Shown: in pieces, positions 29,408 through 37,951 of the stretch
Numbering within the stretch: the first letter of the stretch is position 1
How the letters are laid out: each line of letters opens with the position of its first letter
Assembly: GCA_018003315.1 (NCBI GenBank)
Contig: JAGNEJ010000002.1
Location: 91,267 to 155,266 of the forward strand
Origin: Verrucomicrobiales bacterium
Lineage (GTDB): Bacteria > Verrucomicrobiota > Verrucomicrobiia > Verrucomicrobiales > V1-33
Length of the DNA stretch: 64,000 nt
Reading direction: 5' to 3'
Translations under genes and position numbers: made by a program
The notes under the pieces: generated by a model
Databases searched by the model: none
Told to the model about the DNA's origin: nothing
What the model saw: only the letters and a program-made list of their open reading frames with translations

Positions 29408-29743
29408 TCAATACCGCGGCACGGCGGGATCGATGTCACGCGACCACTGGTCGATGCCTCCGGCGAGACTCCATGCGTTCTCCACTCCGAGGGCACGCAG
29501 CATCCGCACGGCCTGCATGGAACGCATGCCGTGGTGGCAGTAAACCACAATCGGTCGCTGTTCACCGGCGAAACGCCGCGGAGCCTCCGCAGCGAATTCC
29601 GACAGCGCGATCAATTCGGCTCCCTCGATCCGGCAGAAATTCCATTCGTCCCGTTCACGACAATCCACAAGCCGCAGCGAAGCCCCGGCGTTGCGCCGTT
29701 GCAGCAGCTCATCGCAACGGATTTCCAGAGTCCCGGAATTCAT
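29408..29743 (-). CDS. Single-domain rhodanese (sulfurtransferase)
   Basis: 111 residues, one rhodanese domain. The active-site loop is YCHHGMRS with Cys near residue 68; the LRLVDCRERDEW and LAGGIDQWSRD landmarks are present. Such proteins carry persulfide sulfur or act as GlpE-like thiosulfate sulfurtransferases in the cytoplasm. The start ATG overlaps the stop of the glycosyltransferase gene by four bases (ATGA), so translation is likely coupled; AAGGCGG upstream may serve as ribosome site. It is the last gene of the 32.9-29.4 kb minus-strand run. Confidence 0.9.
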   Translation of the reverse strand: MNSGTLEIRCDELLQRRNAGASLRLVDCRERDEWNFCRIEGAELIALSEFAAEAPRRFAGEQRPIVVYCHHGMRSMQAVRMLRALGVENAWSLAGGIDQWSRDIDPAVPRY

Positions 29744-30546
29744 GCCGCCTTGGTATTGGCAGCCGCTCCACGAGTCTTCCAGCGTCGCCAGCGCCAGAAA
29801 AACGGAAGTCGGAGGAGAAATCCGGCGAAGAGCCGCACATGCATCCAGGCGAGCAGACCGTTGTCGCGCAGATATTTGAAATGGGAAACGCCGCCCTGCT
29901 CCGCAGTGAAATACCTAACGGGACAGGAAAGATTCACTGGGCGCACGCCCTCCCAGCACAGACGCACGTTGACTTCCGGGTCAAAGTCATACCGACGCGC
30001 CCAGCGGATGCCATGCATCACCCTGCGCAGTTCTTTGACTGGATAGAGCTTGAAACCGAACAGGGAATCGCCGATACCGGCCCAGAGCGTTTCGACATCC
30101 GCCCAAAAGTTGGAAAGCTTTCTCCAGTAAACGCGCAGCAGGGGCGCGGTGGAATCAAAGACCGGCCGCCCCAGGATCATGGCGTCCGGATTCTCCTGGG
30201 AGAGCAGCATGAAATCCCGGATCTTTGCGGCGGGGTGCTGTCCGTCGGCATCCATGCACAGCACATGGGTGAAGCCCTTTTTGGCGGCAGCATCCAGAGC
30301 ATGCAGCACCGCTCCGCCCTTGCCGCGGTTTTTTTTGAGAACCAGGACCCTGAGATGCCGCTGGGTGGCGGCCAGTTCCTGCAGCAGCTTGCCGGTGCCG
30401 TCCGTGCTGCCATCCACCACCACCCAGACCGGCTGCCAGTGCGCCAGGGCTTCACGCACCACTTCCACCACCTTCTTCCCGGTATTGTAACTGGGCAGCA
30501 GCAGCAGATGGGTTTTGGAAGGCAGCGTGTGCGGAACGGGACTCAT
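29740..30546 (-). CDS. Family 2 glycosyltransferase
   Basis: 268 residues from ATG 30546. The GT-A fold nucleotide-sugar site is visible: LLLLPSYNTGK at the start, VVDGSTDGTG near residue 46, and the metal-binding MDADGQH near residue 97. A possible amphipathic or membrane-contacting C-terminus (HVRLFAGFLLRLPFFWRW) suggests action on a lipid-linked acceptor, as in dolichol-phosphate-mannose-synthase-like enzymes. The sugar and acceptor cannot be read from sequence. It is translationally coupled to the rhodanese and follows the ABC exporter (101-base gap), pointing to glycan assembly and export, which is inference. Confidence 0.88.
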   Translation of the reverse strand: MSPVPHTLPSKTHLLLLPSYNTGKKVVEVVREALAHWQPVWVVVDGSTDGTGKLLQELAATQRHLRVLVLKKNRGKGGAVLHALDAAAKKGFTHVLCMDADGQHPAAKIRDFMLLSQENPDAMILGRPVFDSTAPLLRVYWRKLSNFWADVETLWAGIGDSLFGFKLYPVKELRRVMHGIRWARRYDFDPEVNVRLCWEGVRPVNLSCPVRYFTAEQGGVSHFKYLRDNGLLAWMHVRLFAGFLLRLPFFWRWRRWKTRGAAANTKAA

Positions 30547-30647
30547 GCAAGGGACTCTGGCGCACGATGCTGTTCCTTTCCTGCGGCGCAATCGACAATC
30601 TCACGCCCGTTGGCGGGCTTCATGAAATTCTGCGCCGGATCAAACCC

Positions 30648-32393
30648 TTACAAATCCTCGCACAGCCGCCAGTAGGCACCGCGTCCGGCAAACAGAGCGT
30701 CGTGGCTGCCACTCTCAACCACCCGCCCCTCGCGCAGCACCAGGATGGTGTCCGCCCGGCGCACTGTGCTGAGACGATGGGCGATGATGAACGTGGTGCG
30801 GCCGCGCATGATTTCCTGGAGCGCGGCCTGAATGAGCGCTTCACTTTCGGGATCCAGGGCGCTGGTCGCCTCATCGAGCACCAGAATGGAGGGATTGCGC
30901 AAAATCGCTCTGGCCAGGGCGATGCGCTGGCGCTGTCCACCGGAAAGCTGCGCCCCGCGATCCCCCACCAGTGTTTCAAATCCGTGCGGCAGCCGAACGA
31001 TGAACTCCAGAGCATTGGCCTGACCGGCGGCGGACTCGATCTCCGCCTGCGTTGCACCCGGGGTTCCGTAGGCAATGTTTTCGGAAATGGTGCCGCCGAT
31101 GAGCAGCACTTCCTGGGGAACGAACGCCATCTGACGCCGCAGCCAGACCAATGGATAGGATGGCGCCGGGCGTCCGTCGAAAAGCACCGAGCCGGACTGT
31201 TCGCAATACAGCCGGCAGATCAGGGAAGCCACCGTGCTTTTCCCCGCACCGCTCGGTCCCACCAGGGCCAGGCACGCTCCCGCCTCGGCGGTAAAGCTGA
31301 TGCCGTTGAGGGCGGACACTCCCGGTCGGGCAGGATAGTGAAAGCGCACCTCGCGGAATTCCACACGACCGCCGAGTCGCTCCGCTGCGTCCGGCAGCCC
31401 TTCCTGTGGTTCCGGCTCTGCTTCCAGAATCTCCGCAATTCTCCGGTTGGCTCCCAGCGCCCGCTGCACTTTGGTAAAATTTTCCGCCAGCACCGCGGCG
31501 GCGCTGCCCGCAAAACCAAGGTAAAACATGAATGCCGTGAACTTGCCTGGCGTCAGCCGGTCGCGGCGAATCATCCAAGAGCCATGCCACATCATGTAAA
31601 CCCAGGTGCAGAGCAGCAGGAGCGTGACCAGACTGACAAAGAGGGCGCGGAACCGCCCGCCGCGCAGCGCCGCCGGAAGGTAATCCTGCATGGCGCGGTG
31701 GAAGCGCCCGGCTTCGTGCGCTTCGGTGACGCAGGTCTTCACATTCTGCATCCCCTGCAGGGTTTCCTCGACGACAACGGCCCCCAGGGCCAGTTTTTCC
31801 TGGGTGCGCGAGGCCAGCCGGCGGATGCGTGGACCAAACAGCCAGGCCAGAACCGCCACCAGCGGGGCCACCGCCAGGACAACGGCGGCCAAATCCCAGG
31901 AGGTGACCGCGAGCATGACCAGCCCCCCGCAAAGCAACGCCCCGTATGACAGCATCTGGCGCAGGTCGAAAATCCACAATTCCTGAATCTGGGCGAGGTC
32001 GGCCAGAATGCGGCTGTTCAAGTCGCCCGCCCGTTTGTCCGCGAACCACGACATCGGCAGCCTCACCAGTCTCGAAAAGGTTCGTTCCCGCAGCGCCGCC
32101 ATGGCGCATTCCCCCAATTCCATGAACCACGCGGATTCAAAATAACGCGCTGCCAAAACCAGCACCACCACTCCCAGCAGTCCGGCACAAATCAGGTCGA
32201 TGTCATGAAAAAGCGGATTGCCCAGATGCAGTGTTCCGTCCACCAGCAACTGCGCACCCAGCGGAAAAGCCAGCTGCAGCACTGCACCGAGGAGCAGCAC
32301 CGCCACCGCACGCAGACACAGTCCCCGGCGCTCCAAAACGTGCCCGAAGAGCCGCCATGCTTCGGTAAATCGCTGCGTGTCGCTTTCAGCCAC
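30648..32393 (-). CDS. ABC exporter, fused permease and ATPase (MsbA/ABCB type)
   Basis: 581 residues from a GTG at 32393, just after the upstream lipoprotein stop; an ATG at 32507 would overlap that gene by 101 bases. An N-terminal six-helix transmembrane domain (about 25-300) is followed by the nucleotide-binding domain: Walker A GPSGAGKST near residue 378, signature LSGGQRQR near 482, Walker B ILVLDEATSALD, and the switch His in IIAHRLSTV. Homodimers of this type flip lipids, lipid-linked sugars or peptides out of the cytoplasm. The neighbouring glycosyltransferase suggests a glycolipid, but the substrate is unknown. Confidence 0.9.
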   Translation of the reverse strand: MAESDTQRFTEAWRLFGHVLERRGLCLRAVAVLLLGAVLQLAFPLGAQLLVDGTLHLGNPLFHDIDLICAGLLGVVVLVLAARYFESAWFMELGECAMAALRERTFSRLVRLPMSWFADKRAGDLNSRILADLAQIQELWIFDLRQMLSYGALLCGGLVMLAVTSWDLAAVVLAVAPLVAVLAWLFGPRIRRLASRTQEKLALGAVVVEETLQGMQNVKTCVTEAHEAGRFHRAMQDYLPAALRGGRFRALFVSLVTLLLLCTWVYMMWHGSWMIRRDRLTPGKFTAFMFYLGFAGSAAAVLAENFTKVQRALGANRRIAEILEAEPEPQEGLPDAAERLGGRVEFREVRFHYPARPGVSALNGISFTAEAGACLALVGPSGAGKSTVASLICRLYCEQSGSVLFDGRPAPSYPLVWLRRQMAFVPQEVLLIGGTISENIAYGTPGATQAEIESAAGQANALEFIVRLPHGFETLVGDRGAQLSGGQRQRIALARAILRNPSILVLDEATSALDPESEALIQAALQEIMRGRTTFIIAHRLSTVRRADTILVLREGRVVESGSHDALFAGRGAYWRLCEDL

Positions 32394-32406
32394 CCGGTGC
32401 GGTTGG

Positions 32407-32910
32407 TTAGTAACCCCGTCCGGACCACTCCCGCCCCGGCAGCCGTTTCGGATCGTAATCCTCACGGGGATCAAAGAGGAATCCCGGACTGCGCTTGAGC
32501 ATCTCATACCGCGTCAGTTGGAATTCCGGCAACTCCAGATCCGCATTGGGATCATACACGATGCGCCCGGTGAAGCTCCCCCAGATCCGATATTCGTAGT
32601 TGTGGTCATAACCGTGGCCCGGACCGGATTCCGGAGCCTCCGGCAGGCGATCCGGCTGCTGCCGCACCCGCTCGTTCATCACCACCAGTTTGGAATTGTC
32701 CCACAATTCGCCCGGACGCCGCAGATACCCCCAGAAGCGGGTCCGCCAGGTCACGTATCGCCGCCCGATAAACCAGTCTCCCTTCGGTTCCATGCGAATT
32801 TCCGCGTCCCGCAGGCGCTTGGCCTCAGGATCATAGGACTGGCACGACGGCAGGATGCAGAGACCAAGTCCGCCCAAGGCGGCGGAGGAAAGGAAGCGGC
32901 GGCGAATCAT
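32407..32910 (-). CDS. Hypothetical lipoprotein with twin-arginine-like start
   Basis: 167 residues. It starts MIRRRFLSS, with an Arg run that resembles a Tat signal, and has a lipobox-like LPSCQ (Cys about residue 23). The mature part is rich in Tyr, Trp and Arg (RRYVTWRTRFWGYLRR) and has no motif I recognise. Its stop lies 13 bases before the GTG of the ABC exporter, so they are probably co-transcribed. A role in the envelope with the exporter is inferred from position only. Confidence 0.7.
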   Translation of the reverse strand: MIRRRFLSSAALGGLGLCILPSCQSYDPEAKRLRDAEIRMEPKGDWFIGRRYVTWRTRFWGYLRRPGELWDNSKLVVMNERVRQQPDRLPEAPESGPGHGYDHNYEYRIWGSFTGRIVYDPNADLELPEFQLTRYEMLKRSPGFLFDPREDYDPKRLPGREWSGRGY

Positions 32911-33074
32911 CCCCGGCGCTTACCCCGGAATGCCCGCAAGTTCAAGGCGCAATGCTGGCGATTCCGCCACGGCGCAGGGTTTCCCACCCTGTGCAGGACA
33001 AGGGCTGATGCGGATGGACTTGGGAGGGAGGAGGGACTGCACCATTGGCACGTCCGCGGCGAGGCGAGGCGGCC

Positions 33075-33417
33075 ATGAAATTGCCATCTGATGGCAGCAC
33101 CGGGCCGGTCTTCGGCACCTTCACCGTCACAGTATCCGATGAAGCCGCGCAACGGCTCGAAGCCGCCTCGCGGCTGGAGGCGGAAGACTTACTGGGCAGT
33201 TTCACGCCGACCGGCCAAAGCGGCACCCCGATCATTTGCGAGAACGGACAGCCGGTCGCGCTCGTGCAGCGGGCGGCTTGCGCGTTCCGCTGCCACTGCG
33301 CACCGGAAAAGAAGAACGATCTGTGCTTCGATGACGCGGGATCTGGGCAGCGCTCCACCACCAGCAGTCCCCAGCCTGAACGCCGTCCGCCCCGGCCCAG
33401 TGGGAAAAATTCAGTGA
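33075..33417 (+). pseudogene. Possible frameshifted ORF remnant
   Basis: From ATG 33075 a frame with GC-rich third positions reads MKLPSDGSTGPVFGTF... for about 90 codons, then loses protein character. A different frame (+1) takes over and ends cleanly at 33417 with ...PPPAVPSLNAVRPG. This suggests one small gene broken by a frameshift near 33340, but I recognise no family and a chance reading is possible. The segment lies in an otherwise gene-poor area beside an IS-scarred locus. Confidence 0.25.
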
Positions 33418-33592
33418 TGGGGGGCGTCAAAAGTTTGCGTCCCCTCCAGCAGCAATCCATTTACCCAAAAAGATCACATTGTTTCGCCTGGCGTTGGTCA
33501 CTCGCTCTTCAGATCCCGCAGCGCATACAGCCCGGCCCCGCGCTCCAGCATCCGCAGCCGCAGTTTTTTATTATTTGTCTGGCATTTAATTC
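33418..33592. other. Gene-free stretch with a coding-like tail on the minus strand
   Basis: Between the broken ORF and the small membrane protein gene. On the minus strand a short open tail of about 20 codons (33560 down to the TGA at 33498-33500) reads LRLRMLERGAGLYALRDLKS with GC-rich third positions, as if it were the C-terminus of a lost gene. The part next to 33593 is AT-rich. I see no promoter or RNA gene. Confidence 0.25.
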
Positions 33593-33865
33593 TTATTCTG
33601 GCTCGAATTTGAAATCAGGGTTCACAGGGTTAACCAGCACGGTACGGGAGCGCTGGCCCTTGATCTTTCCCAGCACGGGAAACTCGATCTCGACTTCGTT
33701 CACAGGTTTGGAGGCAGAGACAGCGGGTTTCTTGCCGTCCGGTGGTTTGGGTTTGGGAGCGGGTTCAGTGAACGCGGCTTTCCAAACGCCAATGAGCAGC
33801 AAGAGCAGCACCAACGCTGCAGCGCCAGTCCAGAGATTTTTGATCTGATCGGTCCAAAGTTTCAT
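33593..33865 (-). CDS. Small single-span membrane protein
   Basis: 90 residues. A short N-terminus, one transmembrane helix (about residues 13-31, TGAAALVLLLLLIGVW), a Pro/Lys-rich linker (PAPKPKPPDGKK), then a short polar domain ending NPDFKFEPE. This layout suits a bitopic protein of a pilus or secretion-type complex, but I recognise no family. Its ATG overlaps the stop of the upstream truncated gene by four bases (ATGA), so it was the downstream partner in an operon whose 5' part is now broken. Confidence 0.6.
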   Translation of the reverse strand: MKLWTDQIKNLWTGAAALVLLLLLIGVWKAAFTEPAPKPKPPDGKKPAVSASKPVNEVEIEFPVLGKIKGQRSRTVLVNPVNPDFKFEPE

Positions 33866-34455
33866 TTTCTAGGAGTCCATTTTTTGGCAGTGGAAGTGGG
33901 GAAGAGCCAGCCGCGGTCGTCCCACATGAGGATGGTCGTGGGAGTCGGCATGCGGATGTGCCACGGGGCCTCCGGCATGGAAAGTTCCGCGTCCCCGCTT
34001 TGGGGTCCTGCCTGCCACGCCGCGGGGGCTGCACTGGTCCCGCCGCCACTGAGCATGGTCATGGAGGCGGAGCCGGTGTCCGTGGGGACATTTAACCAGC
34101 GGAACACTTTTTTGGAGGCCCATTCCCACCGAGCGGGCAACGCACTGGGGGCCTGCATCGGCACCCCCGGCAGAAGGACCAGCGCCGCCTTCAACTGGGA
34201 AACGCTGAAGGGAGACGCCTTATGGCCCGCGGCGGCGGTAACGCTCTGGGTGAACTCATTTTCCACTTCGATCTGATCCGGGCGGCCGTTTTCGTAGGCC
34301 GCCTTGAGCATGAGATTGGGCGTGGAGTTCCCCGGCGAACCGCCAATGCGGGGCCAGCCCACGTCCAGCGCATCATACTGTGGTTGGCTAAAGCCACCGA
34401 TGCCTCCCGGCTGCGCCCGGCCCTCGCTGCCGCTCGGGACGGCCTGCGCGGACCC
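33862..34455 (-). pseudogene. 5'-truncated gene of unknown function
   Basis: About 195 codons of protein-like sequence on the minus strand, ending translationally coupled (ATGA) to the small membrane protein gene. The visible part runs from roughly SEGRAQPGGIGGF through NLMLKAAYENGRPDQIEVE to ILMWDDRGWLFPTS. Codon use is GC3-rich and the character is that of a C-terminal half of a longer protein. Upstream of about 34455 the frame runs into the end of a transposase fragment in another frame, so the 5' part of this gene appears to be lost. The family is not recognised; a pilus- or secretion-related role is only a guess from its small bitopic partner. Confidence 0.55.
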
Positions 34456-34460
34456 TAACT

Positions 34461-34730
34461 TTATCCGGGGATGTAGCGCCTTCTTGGTGCTTGCGACCAC
34501 CCAGCAACTGTGCCACGCTCCCAACCAATCAAGTCACCCCATTCGACCTGCCCCGGCTCCAAGCCGTTCGGCTTGGAGCTTGAAACCAAGACGGCCAAAA
34601 TTTGGCCGAAAACTGCCCGCCCGGCGGCTGCGATTTGCCATGTGGTGCCCACGCCGATCAGTTTACGCATGAGGAGGCTCAGGTTGAATGCGAGGATGCC
34701 GCAGAGATAGCGTTTGTTGATGTTTTCCAC
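34461..34730 (-). mobile_element. C-terminal fragment of a DDE transposase (IS remnant)
   Basis: About 90 codons on the minus strand. The start NKRYLCGILAFNLSLLMRKL followed by IGVGT is a pattern typical of the C-terminal end of IS4/IS1182-type DDE transposases. Just upstream in frame there is a TGA (in the 34731-34745 area), so the catalytic part is missing and the element is dead. The end of the fragment abuts the truncated gene at 33862-34455. No terminal inverted repeats or target duplication were identified by eye. Confidence 0.6.
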
Positions 34731-34828
34731 CTCACCACCTCACTGCCGCAGAAATTTTTTGCCCTACAACGATAGGAAAACTACTGGCGTTCTCCGGGTG
34801 AATGTGGTTTGGAGCCTCTCCGCCTCCC

Positions 34829-36400
34829 ATGGTGACCTCCTCCCGGGTATTGTTTTTTGCACTGCTGTTTCTGACAGCATGCCGCCTCGCACTGTCGGGA
34901 CTACTGGAGGCAACGCCGGAGGAATGCGCGCTGTGGGAATGGTCGCGCCGCTGGAGCATCGTGGGTTACGATGGAGGGGGGCTGGTTCCATTGCTCATGA
35001 AGGTCGGTGGTTTGTTTGGATCCGCTCCCTTGGCGTTACGGTGGTTTGCCCCGCTTTGCGCAGGAGCCACCTCCTGGGTGGTTTTTCGGCTCGTCCGTTC
35101 CTTCTCCACGGAAAAGGCAGCCGCCTGGTCGGTGGTGCTGCTCAATCTTCTGCCCGCCTTCAACCAGTGTGCGGTGCTGGCATCGCCGGAAGGTCCGGCC
35201 ATGACGTTCACCTCACTGGGCATTTTCCTGTTCTGGAAGGGACTGCACCGGGCAAAAACATGGGATTGGCACTGGCCGACGACCGGTGGTGTCTGGGCGC
35301 TGGCGCTCTGGGCATCGTGGTCCGCAGTGTGGCTGCCGGGGTGTGCGGTGTTTCTCTGTGCGGCATCCCGCCGGTGGCGTGGCCGGCTGTTTCATCCGGG
35401 TTTGTGGCTGCTGGTTTTCGTTTGGGCCTTGCTGGGGTTTGGTCCCTTTGTCTGGTGGAATGCCACCCACGCCGGGGCAGGCTGGGCGCATCTGGCGGAA
35501 TTCTCGGGGGCGGATCACATCGGACTGCGTTTCGCAGAACCCTTGCGGATGCTGGCTGCGGCTGCCGCAGGATTCTCGCCTTTGCTGCTGGTGGGCGTAG
35601 TTGTGGCGAGCGGTCTGGCGGCGCGCATCCGTCCATGGAAGGATGGGGTGGTGCTGCTGTTGTCCTTTGTGCTGCCGCCATTTGCTGTCTGCCTGACCGG
35701 TTCCCTGATGAGCCTTTTCCGCGCTTCCTTGCTGCTGCCATTGCTCCCGGCCGCCGCTGCGCTTTACGGCACGGTCTGGTTTGGAAATGGAGATGTCACG
35801 CTGGCACGGTTCCCAAAACGCTGGGGTCGATTCATCCCGTCCTTTCACTGGCATGCCCTGGCCTTGGGGGGCATCATGAGCCTGGCTGCGTTGAACACGG
35901 ACCTGTTGCGCCGCGCGGGACTGCTGCATTCCTATCAATGGGATGTCACCCGCGACGGGAGGGGCTGGAAGGAAACCGCTGCTGAGGCGGTTGCAATCAT
36001 CCGCGAAGCATCCCGCAGTTCGCCGGAACGGATTTTCCTGATTGCCGCCGATGACCGGCTGGCCTCGGCGCTGGACTATCATTTGCCACCGGAACTGCCG
36101 ATTTTCCAGCCCGACGCCTCCTGGCCAAGGCTGCAGGTCGTCGAATCGCCGGTGCCGACCAGCCAGTATGCCTTCTGGCCGCGGTATGATGCCGAGTCTC
36201 CTGGCACACCCTCGGTCATGGCAGGAAAAACTGCGCTCTATTTCACGGATCATGCCGGCAGTCCACATCCGCCGGCCGCCATCTCCCGGGCCTTTGCGAA
36301 AGTAGTGCCTGCCATGGTGTTCGACGTCGTCCGGGACGGCGCCGCACTGCGCCGCATCAGGGTCTTCGCCTGTTACGGGTATTCCGGGCTGCCGTTTTGA
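34829..36400 (+). CDS. Polytopic membrane glycosyltransferase (GT39/PMT/ArnT-like)
   Basis: 523 residues from ATG 34829 (ATG 34802 adds nine). About nine to eleven hydrophobic helices fill the first 380 residues, followed by a soluble C-terminal domain. The first periplasmic loop carries ATPEECALWEW, matching the acidic catalytic loop (E-containing, before the W) seen in dolichol- or undecaprenyl-phosphate-sugar-dependent enzymes such as ArnT and PMT. It would move a sugar from a lipid-phosphate donor to lipid A, protein or glycan outside the membrane. The acceptor is unknown. It converges with the UDP-glucuronate decarboxylase gene, 22 bases away. Confidence 0.75.
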   Translation: MVTSSRVLFFALLFLTACRLALSGLLEATPEECALWEWSRRWSIVGYDGGGLVPLLMKVGGLFGSAPLALRWFAPLCAGATSWVVFRLVRSFSTEKAAAWSVVLLNLLPAFNQCAVLASPEGPAMTFTSLGIFLFWKGLHRAKTWDWHWPTTGGVWALALWASWSAVWLPGCAVFLCAASRRWRGRLFHPGLWLLVFVWALLGFGPFVWWNATHAGAGWAHLAEFSGADHIGLRFAEPLRMLAAAAAGFSPLLLVGVVVASGLAARIRPWKDGVVLLLSFVLPPFAVCLTGSLMSLFRASLLLPLLPAAAALYGTVWFGNGDVTLARFPKRWGRFIPSFHWHALALGGIMSLAALNTDLLRRAGLLHSYQWDVTRDGRGWKETAAEAVAIIREASRSSPERIFLIAADDRLASALDYHLPPELPIFQPDASWPRLQVVESPVPTSQYAFWPRYDAESPGTPSVMAGKTALYFTDHAGSPHPPAAISRAFAKVVPAMVFDVVRDGAALRRIRVFACYGYSGLPF

Positions 36401-36422
36401 CTCCCGACGGCGGGCTGCCGGT

Positions 36423-37415
36423 TCACGGCTGCTTCAGCGTGCATTTGGCTTCGCTGCCAATGACCTCGATGAAATAACGGATCGTTTCCTTGATGCCCTC
36501 CTCAAAGGGAACTTTGGGCTCCCAGCCAAGGACCCGCTTCGCTTTGGCGATGTTCGGCTGCCGCACTTTGGGATCATCCACCGGCAGCGGTTTGTGCACG
36601 AGGCCAGCCGGGGAATCAATGATGTCGAGCACGGCGTCGGCAAACTGCCGGATGGTCATCTCCCGTGGATTGCCAATGTTCGTGGGTTCGTGTTCATCAC
36701 TGTGCGCCAGGCGGTAAATGCCGTCAATGAGATCACTCACATAGCAGAAGCTGCGGGTCTGGGATCCGTCGCCCTGGATTGTCAGCGCCTGACCCTTGAG
36801 CGCCTGCCCGATAAACGCCGGCACCACCCGTCCATCCTCCAGGCGCATCCGCGGGCCGTAGGTGTTGAAAATCCGGACGATCTTTGTGTCCAGACGGTGG
36901 AACCTGTGGTAGGCCATGGTCATCGCTTCCGCGAAGCGTTTGGCCTCGTCATAAACCCCGCGCGGTCCAACCGGATTCACATTCCCCCAGTAATCTTCCG
37001 TCTGGGGATGAATCAATGGATCTCCATAGACCTCGGAGGTGGATGCCAGCAGGAAGGTGGCCCCTTTGTTTTTGGCCAACCCCAACGCGTTGTGGGTGCC
37101 CAGTGCCCCCACTTTCAGAGTGGGAATGGGCAGTTCCAGATAGTCGATGGGACTCGCTGGCGAGGCAAAGTGGAAAACGAAATCGACCGGCCCCTCGATA
37201 TAGATGTAATTGCAGACATCATGCTTTATGAAGCGATAGTCCGGGTTTCCCGCCAGGTGGCCGATGTTTCTGGTGGAGCCGGTCAGCAGATTGTCGATGC
37301 CAATGACGCGATACCCCTCCCTCAGCAGCCGGTCGGTCAGGTGCGACCCCAGGAACCCGGCCCCGCCAGTGACCACACAAACTTTTTTTTGGCGGTAATT
37401 GTCAGATTTGAACAT
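36423..37415 (-). CDS. UDP-glucuronate decarboxylase (UDP-xylose synthase)
   Basis: 330 residues, an extended short-chain dehydrogenase. The Rossmann motif [11 protein letters not shown] lies near residue 12, the catalytic Tyr-Lys pair in [11 protein letters not shown] near 155, and [13 protein letters not shown] is characteristic of the UXS group, which turns UDP-glucuronate into UDP-xylose. The long frame upstream starts at 37472, but [11 protein letters not shown] at 37415 is the natural start, just before the beta strand. UDP-xylose would feed surface polysaccharide. The neighbouring membrane glycosyltransferase is convergent, so a link is suggestive only. Confidence 0.9.
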   Translation of the reverse strand: MFKSDNYRQKKVCVVTGGAGFLGSHLTDRLLREGYRVIGIDNLLTGSTRNIGHLAGNPDYRFIKHDVCNYIYIEGPVDFVFHFASPASPIDYLELPIPTLKVGALGTHNALGLAKNKGATFLLASTSEVYGDPLIHPQTEDYWGNVNPVGPRGVYDEAKRFAEAMTMAYHRFHRLDTKIVRIFNTYGPRMRLEDGRVVPAFIGQALKGQALTIQGDGSQTRSFCYVSDLIDGIYRLAHSDEHEPTNIGNPREMTIRQFADAVLDIIDSPAGLVHKPLPVDDPKVRQPNIAKAKRVLGWEPKVPFEEGIKETIRYFIEVIGSEAKCTLKQP

Positions 37416-37499
37416 GCGGATGTGTAGGAGCCTGACGAAAAAGTGCAAGCCCCAATCTGTTCCTGGCGGCAAGGATTGGCGGGCGATTCCGCCGCAAAC

Positions 37500-37841
37500 T
37501 CAGGAACCCGGTTCCTTTGCGGTCTTCTGCGCAGCCGGCTTGGCGGGAGCTTTCGCACCTGTTTCTTCCGGCTTTTTTTTCTTCGAGACTTTGGCAACAA
37601 CGGGCCGCTGGGAATCTGCGGCCGGCTTCGGTTGAGCCTTTGCTGCGGCAGTTGCCTTGCGCTTGACCTCTGCAGGTTTCAGTTTGCTTACGCCCTCCTC
37701 ATACGGCATCCATTCGTCGCTGTCGGAGGAACGAATGAAATCCCCTTCCCGAAAGACTCCGCGCTGACAGAATGCAGTCAGTTCCGAGGCCAAAAACGGG
37801 CCAATTTCGACATAGGATCGGCTGAGATAATACGATTTCAT
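37500..37841 (-). CDS. GYF_2-like domain protein with basic Ala/Pro/Lys tail
   Basis: 113 residues. Residues 1-50 (MKSYYLSRSYVEIGPFLA... DEWMPYEE) match the bacterial GYF_2/DUF4339 fold, a small protein-interaction domain usually fused to membrane helices. Here it is instead followed by about 60 residues of Lys/Ala/Pro-rich sequence (KRKATAAAKAQPK, KVSKKKKPEE), like the tails of histone-H1-type or DNA-binding proteins. A nucleoid or adaptor role is inferred. It lies upstream of the UXS gene on the same strand and divergent from the next gene. Confidence 0.75.
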   Translation of the reverse strand: MKSYYLSRSYVEIGPFLASELTAFCQRGVFREGDFIRSSDSDEWMPYEEGVSKLKPAEVKRKATAAAKAQPKPAADSQRPVVAKVSKKKKPEETGAKAPAKPAAQKTAKEPGS

Positions 37842-37951
37842 CCGGCATCATCCCCCACATTCAGGTATTGTGCCATCTTTAGATCAATTTCCAACATTTC
37901 GAACCCACTTTCGGAAAAATCTTCGTGAAATCACACTTGATCACGGCAACC

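Noticed and set aside
32942-33460. 172-codon minus-strand frame in the gene-poor segment
   Set aside because: Composition is Ser/Arg/Pro-rich and reads as antisense of the frameshifted ORF; no domain.
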